64,000 nucleotides of DNA from Pseudoflavonifractor sp050943825 (GTDB lineage: Bacteria > Bacillota > Clostridia > Oscillospirales > Oscillospiraceae). The position numbers were made by a program, and so were the translations under genes. Below are positions 60,611 through 64,000 of the stretch, piece by piece (position 1 is the stretch's first letter; every line of letters begins with the position of its first letter). The DNA is taken from positions 1 to 64,000 of the forward strand of contig NZ_JBMNPX010000010.1 of NCBI RefSeq assembly GCF_050943825.1, read 5' to 3'. The notes under the pieces are model-generated. The model was not told the DNA's origin. It saw only the letters and a program-made list of their open reading frames with translations, and did not search any database.

Positions 60611-63094
60611 TTATGCCTCGGGGACGGTGGGCACGGCGGTGTTCTCGGGGCTGACGGTGAGGGTGTCTCCGTCCGTGTCCACCACCGCCGTGCTCCCTTT
60701 GACCAGAGCGCCCGTGAGCAGCAGCTCGGCGGCTGGATCCTCCACCTGGGCGCGGATGGTGCGGCGAAGGGGCCGGGCGCCGTAGTCGGGCTCAAAGCCC
60801 TGCCGGGAGAGCAGGTCCAGGGCCCGGTCGGTGACCCGGAGGGATACCCCCAGCGTCTCCATCCGCTCGGCCACATCCCGGAGCATCCGTCCGGCAATGG
60901 CGCGGATTTCCTCCCGGCTCAGCTGGCGGAACACAATGGTCTCGTCCACCCGGTTGAGAAACTCGGGTCGGAACACTTTTTTCAGGTCCTCCAGTACGGC
61001 GCCCCGCAGCTCCTCCGGCGGCCGGGTCTCCCCGGCGGCGGCGGGGCGGAAGCCCAGACGGCCGCCCTTTCCCGTAATCCGGGCCGCGCCCACGTTGCTG
61101 GTCATGACCACCACCGTGTTGCGGAAGTCTGTCCTGCGGCCCTGGGCGTCGGTGAGCACGCCGTCCTCCATAATCTGGAGCAGGATGCCCCAGATATCCT
61201 GGTGGGCCTTCTCAATCTCGTCGAAGAGCACCAGGGAGTAGGGACGGCGGCGTACCTTCTCGGTGAGCTGGCCGCCCTCCTCGTGGCCCACATAGCCCGG
61301 CGGCGCGCCCACCAGCCGGGACACGGTGTGCCGCTCCATATACTCGGACATGTCGAACCGGAGCAGGGCGTCGGCGCTGCCGAAGAGGGCGGCGGCCAGG
61401 GCCTTGCACAGCTCGGTCTTGCCCACGCCGGTGGGGCCCAGGAAGAGAAATACGCCGGTGGGGCGGCCGGGCTCCTTCAGACCCACACGGCCTCGGCGCA
61501 CCGCCCGTGCCACCGCCTTTACCGCATCCTCCTGGCCCACCACCTGCCGGTGGAGCTCCTCCTCCAGGCCCATGAGCCGCTGGGACTCCTCCTGGGTCAG
61601 GGTGGTGACGGGCACCCCCGTCCACTCGGCCACCACCGCCGCCACATCCTCGGCGGACACACAGCCGCCCCGCTGTCCGGCCCGCAGGGCGGCCTTTTTC
61701 AGATCCAGCTCCTTGCGGAAGTCGGCCTCCGCGTCCCGGAGCATGGCGGCCTTCTCAAAGTCCTGGCCCCGGATGGCCTCCTCCTTCTCCTGGCAGGCCC
61801 GCTCCGCCCGCTCCTCCAGCTGGCGCAGGGCGGGGGGTGTGGCCAGCCGCTCCATGCGCACCCGGGAGGCGGCCTCATCCATCAGGTCGATGGCCTTGTC
61901 GGGCAGGCGGCGGTCGCCGATATACCGGGCGGACAGGGCCACCGCCGCCTCGATGGCGTCGTCGCTGATGGTCAGCTTGTGGTGTGCCTCGTACCGGTCC
62001 CGGACGCCCCGGAGGATGGCGGAGGCGGTCTGGTGGTCGGGCTCGGCCACGGTCACCGGCTGGAACCGGCGCTCCAGTGCCGCGTCTTTTTCGATATATT
62101 TGCGGTACTCGTCCAGGGTGGTGGCGCCGATGACCTGGAGGTCTCCCCGGCCCAGAGCGGGCTTGATGATGTTGGCCGCGTCGATGGCGCCCTCCGCCGA
62201 CCCGGCGCCCACGATGGTGTGGAGCTCGTCGATGAAGAGGATGATGTTGCCCGCCCGGCGGACCTCTGAGAGAATATTCTTCACCCGCTCCTCAAATTCG
62301 CCCCGGTACTTGGTGCCCGCCACCATGGAGGACAGGTCCAGGGACAGCAGCCGCTTGGTGCGCAGCTCGTCGGGCACCTCTCCGGCGGCGATGCGCAGGG
62401 CCAGACCCTCTGCGATGGCGGTCTTGCCCACGCCGGGCTCACCGATGAGGGCGGGGTTGTTCTTGGTGCGCCGGGAGAGAATCTGGATGACCCGGCGGAT
62501 TTCCTTGTCCCGCCCCACCACCGGGTCCAGCAGGTGACCTGCGGCCAGACGGGTCAGGTCCTTGGAGAACTGGTCAACCAGCTTGGTATCCCGGCTTCCC
62601 TCGGTGAAATCACGCTCCTGACGGGGGCGGCCCGGGCTGCGGTAGAAGGAGGCACCGTCGCCGCCCAGGGCGCTCATCACGTCGCCGTACAGCCTGCGGG
62701 CATCCACGCCGCTGTCGGCAATGACCCGTGCGGCCACCCCGTCCCCCTCCTGGAGGATACCCAGCAGCAGGTGCTCGGTGCCCACATAGGAGCAGCCCAG
62801 CCGGGCGGACTGGGCCAGCGCCAGCTCGATGATTTTCTTGCACCTGGGGGTGAGCCCCTGGGAGGGCTGGCCGCCCGGCGCGCCCACCCCCACCATGCCG
62901 GCGATGGCGGTGCGGATGGTCTCAGAGGAGAGGCCGGCGGTGCGCAGCACCCGGGCGGCCATGCCCTGCTCCTCCCGGGCCAGGCCCAGCAGCAGGTGCT
63001 CGCTGCCCACATAGCCGTGGCCCAGCTCGGCGGCACAGTTCTGAGCCAGCATCAGGGCCGTCCGGGCCCGCTGTGTAAATCTGGTTCCACTCAC
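60611..63094 (-). CDS. clpC: ATP-dependent Clp protease ATP-binding subunit ClpC (827 aa)
   Basis: HSP100 unfoldase feeding ClpP. Two N-terminal Clp repeats (~1-145: RFTQRARTALMLAQNCAAELGHGYVGSEHLLLGL and a second), AAA-1 with GEPGVGKTAIAEG and LFIDELHTIVGAG, a UVR-containing middle domain (CQEKEEAIRGQDFEKAAMLRDAE), AAA-2 with GPTGVGKTELCKAL, and the D2-small domain. I chose GTG 63094; the longer frame overlaps a separate small ORF. Neither ctsR nor mcsA/mcsB is adjacent, unlike the classic Firmicutes operon, and no CtsR heptad repeat is seen upstream. Confidence 0.94.
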   Translation of the reverse strand: MSGTRFTQRARTALMLAQNCAAELGHGYVGSEHLLLGLAREEQGMAARVLRTAGLSSETIRTAIAGMVGVGAPGGQPSQGLTPRCKKIIELALAQSARLGCSYVGTEHLLLGILQEGDGVAARVIADSGVDARRLYGDVMSALGGDGASFYRSPGRPRQERDFTEGSRDTKLVDQFSKDLTRLAAGHLLDPVVGRDKEIRRVIQILSRRTKNNPALIGEPGVGKTAIAEGLALRIAAGEVPDELRTKRLLSLDLSSMVAGTKYRGEFEERVKNILSEVRRAGNIILFIDELHTIVGAGSAEGAIDAANIIKPALGRGDLQVIGATTLDEYRKYIEKDAALERRFQPVTVAEPDHQTASAILRGVRDRYEAHHKLTISDDAIEAAVALSARYIGDRRLPDKAIDLMDEAASRVRMERLATPPALRQLEERAERACQEKEEAIRGQDFEKAAMLRDAEADFRKELDLKKAALRAGQRGGCVSAEDVAAVVAEWTGVPVTTLTQEESQRLMGLEEELHRQVVGQEDAVKAVARAVRRGRVGLKEPGRPTGVFLFLGPTGVGKTELCKALAAALFGSADALLRFDMSEYMERHTVSRLVGAPPGYVGHEEGGQLTEKVRRRPYSLVLFDEIEKAHQDIWGILLQIMEDGVLTDAQGRRTDFRNTVVVMTSNVGAARITGKGGRLGFRPAAAGETRPPEELRGAVLEDLKKVFRPEFLNRVDETIVFRQLSREEIRAIAGRMLRDVAERMETLGVSLRVTDRALDLLSRQGFEPDYGARPLRRTIRAQVEDPAAELLLTGALVKGSTAVVDTDGDTLTVSPENTAVPTVPEA

Positions 63095-63098
63095 GGCC

Positions 63099-63281
63099 TC
63101 ACGCCCTTCCGTTGCCGGAGTGGGGCTGGACCGCCTTGTCTGCCTGTTCTTTTTCAATGTGTGAATGCTCCTTTGCAGCTCCTCTGTTTTGGTGCCGGGC
63201 GCTGACGGGCGCGCCCTCCAGGTCGGGGGCCAGACTGCCCGCCGTCTCCATGTGAAAGAGAGAATTAGGAATTTTTTCCAT
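63099..63281 (-). CDS. Small protein upstream of clpC (60 aa), unknown
   Basis: MEKIPNSLFHMETAGSLAPD then a polar, His/Lys/Glu-rich tail (EHSHIEKEQADKAV). AGGAGGG at 8 nt before ATG 63281 is a strong ribosome site, and the stop lies 4 bp before the clpC GTG, so the two are probably translated in tandem. It takes the position held by ctsR/mcsA in other Firmicutes but has no Zn-finger or helix-turn-helix. It could be a leader for clpC translation or an adaptor. Confidence 0.55.
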   Translation of the reverse strand: MEKIPNSLFHMETAGSLAPDLEGAPVSARHQNRGAAKEHSHIEKEQADKAVQPHSGNGRA

Positions 63282-63363
63282 CTAACAGCCCTCCTGACTT
63301 CCAATGGTCCCTATATTTTTTCCGCCCACAGGGAAATATACCCGCCTTCCGCACAATTTAGCA

Positions 63364-63391
63364 TTGCAATTTGAAAAACTTGTGGTACAAT
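63364..63391 (+). promoter_or_regulatory. Promoter of the ferredoxin gene
   Basis: TTGCAA (63364-63369), 16-bp spacer, TACAAT (63386-63391), 30 bp ahead of ATG 63422. Confidence 0.7.
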
Positions 63392-63421
63392 GAAATCACA
63401 CTTGAATTGGAGGTGTTTCCA

Positions 63422-63592
63422 ATGGCCTATGTTATCGGTAATGACTGCGTGAGCTGCGGTTCCTGCGAGGGCGCCTGCCCCGTGTCCGCTATCTCCCAGG
63501 GTGACGAGCACTATGTCATCGACGCTGATACCTGCATCGACTGCGGTACCTGCGCTGATACCTGCCCCGTGGGCGCCATCGCTCAGGGCTGA
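63422..63592 (+). CDS. 2[4Fe-4S] ferredoxin (56 aa)
   Basis: Clostridial ferredoxin with two CxxCxxCxxxCP clusters: CVSCGSCEGACP and CIDCGTCADTCP. Small soluble electron carrier for pyruvate:ferredoxin oxidoreductase, hydrogenases and similar enzymes. TTGGAGGTG precedes ATG 63422. Single-gene unit with own promoter and terminator. Codon use is notably biased to frequent codons, as expected for an abundant protein. Confidence 0.97.
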   Translation: MAYVIGNDCVSCGSCEGACPVSAISQGDEHYVIDADTCIDCGTCADTCPVGAIAQG

Positions 63593-63605
63593 TGTACTCT
63601 GATGA

Positions 63606-63643
63606 AAAACAGCGGCGCCGGTGACGGCGCCGCTGTTTTTTTC
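63606..63643 (+). terminator. Terminator of the ferredoxin gene
   Basis: AAAACAGCGGCGCC (63606-63619) pairs with GGCGCCGCTGTTTT (63625-63638), then more T residues. Confidence 0.92.
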
Positions 63644-63702
63644 TCCAAACCAGGAAAAGGAAGCCGGCGCAGGTGCTGCCGGCGGGAAACGGGAGGTCGT
63701 GT

Positions 63703-64000
63703 ATGAAGGAGCTGAAGGGGAAGGAACTGCTGCTGGTTGGGTTCACTCTGTTCTCCATGTTTTTTGGCGCGGGGAACCTGATATTCCCGCCCTTTACAGG
63801 CGCCCAGGCGGGCACGGCCACCTGGATTGCCTTTGCGGGTCTGGCGGTGTCGGCGGTGGGCTTTCCCATTCTGGGCGTGGTGGCGGTGGCCCGCTCCGGC
63901 GGGCTGGATAAGCTGGCGGGCCGGGTGAGCGCCCGGTTTGCGGCGGTGTTCACCTTTTTGATTTACCTGTCCATCGGCCCCTGCCTGGCCATTCCCAGAA
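63703..64000 (+). CDS. brnQ: BrnQ-type branched-chain amino acid carrier (N-terminal part)
   Basis: Runs off the window end after ~99 codons. It begins MKELKGKELLLVGFTLFSMF and continues FGAGNLIFPPFTGAQAG, the conserved first helix and motif of LIVCS-family Na+/H+-coupled Leu/Ile/Val carriers. Two further hydrophobic helices follow. GGGAGGT precedes ATG 63703. Assignment is firm for the family; completeness cannot be judged. Confidence 0.93.
   Translation, partial: MKELKGKELLLVGFTLFSMFFGAGNLIFPPFTGAQAGTATWIAFAGLAVSAVGFPILGVVAVARSGGLDKLAGRVSARFAAVFTFLIYLSIGPCLAIPR

Noticed and set aside
60608..62269. A 553-codon plus-strand frame inside clpC
   Set aside because: Antisense to conserved ClpC motifs; shadow frame.

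Overview
The window looks like the chromosome of a GC-rich, low-GC-phylum (Clostridia) anaerobe, most likely a gut Oscillospiraceae relative (Flavonifractor / Lawsonibacter / Intestinimonas-like). This is inferred from the Gram-positive galT-galE-galK cluster, the DUF4317 and DUF4358 genes, the radical-SAM/DUF2344 gene pair, ClpC, and six S-layer-homology (SLH) surface proteins. The SLH units read like FxDVPxxAWYxxAVxWAVxxGITTGT...FSPxxxCTRAQIVTFLWR, a style common in that family. No species name can be proven from the sequence.

Layout. (1) 1-8.0 kb: the end of a KDG-kinase gene, 1.4 kb of decayed DNA, then an integration module on the minus strand (xis, tyrosine integrase, RecD-like helicase, XRE regulator). 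A divergent ribbon-helix-helix gene sits next to twin palindromic operators. An SLH gene, an AT-rich tract with eight TGACGG repeats, and an exact 50-bp copy of the 3' part of tRNA-Ala follow; the last is probably one end of an integrated element. (2) 8.4-20.3 kb: a plus-strand catabolic locus with an SCP2-like/alpha-beta hydrolase, an HMG-CoA-synthase-like/DUF35 fusion, an SCP-x-type thiolase, two type III CoA-transferases, an OFA-type MFS carrier, a muconate-cycloisomerase-like enolase, a PucR regulator and a YjiH-type membrane protein. Together they suggest uptake, CoA activation and thiolytic or retro-aldol breakdown of an unidentified carboxylic acid. (3) 20.5-42.4 kb: surface-protein region. 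It holds a near-identical copy of the first SLH gene with a different central segment, two more SLH proteins (one followed by a decayed tail), tRNA-Ala, and a MATE / STAND-NTPase / unknown operon. That operon is divergent from another SLH gene across a strikingly symmetric promoter. A ~2,900-codon SLH adhesin, split by an in-frame TAG, ends the region.

(4) 42.5-52.6 kb: a membrane-anchored XRE protein, DUF4317, the galactose (Leloir) operon galK-galE-galT with its LacI-type repressor, and a Na/Pi cotransporter. The transporter is preceded by a possible leader peptide and attenuator. A two-repeat CRISPR-like remnant and a lipoprotein follow. (5) 52.7-64 kb: mostly housekeeping. Two tRNA-Ser genes, a radical SAM protein with its DUF2344 partner, 4-alpha-glucanotransferase, a short CobW-type GTPase with a His-rich partner, a Cof phosphatase, MarR, a DUF4358 lipoprotein, ClpC with a small upstream ORF, a 2[4Fe-4S] ferredoxin and the start of a BrnQ carrier.

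The most unusual items are the catabolic locus, the duplicated SLH genes with a swapped central segment, the TGACGG repeat tract, the STAND operon with its symmetric divergent promoter, and the leader-peptide/attenuator arrangement. All assignments come from reading motifs and context; no database search was run.
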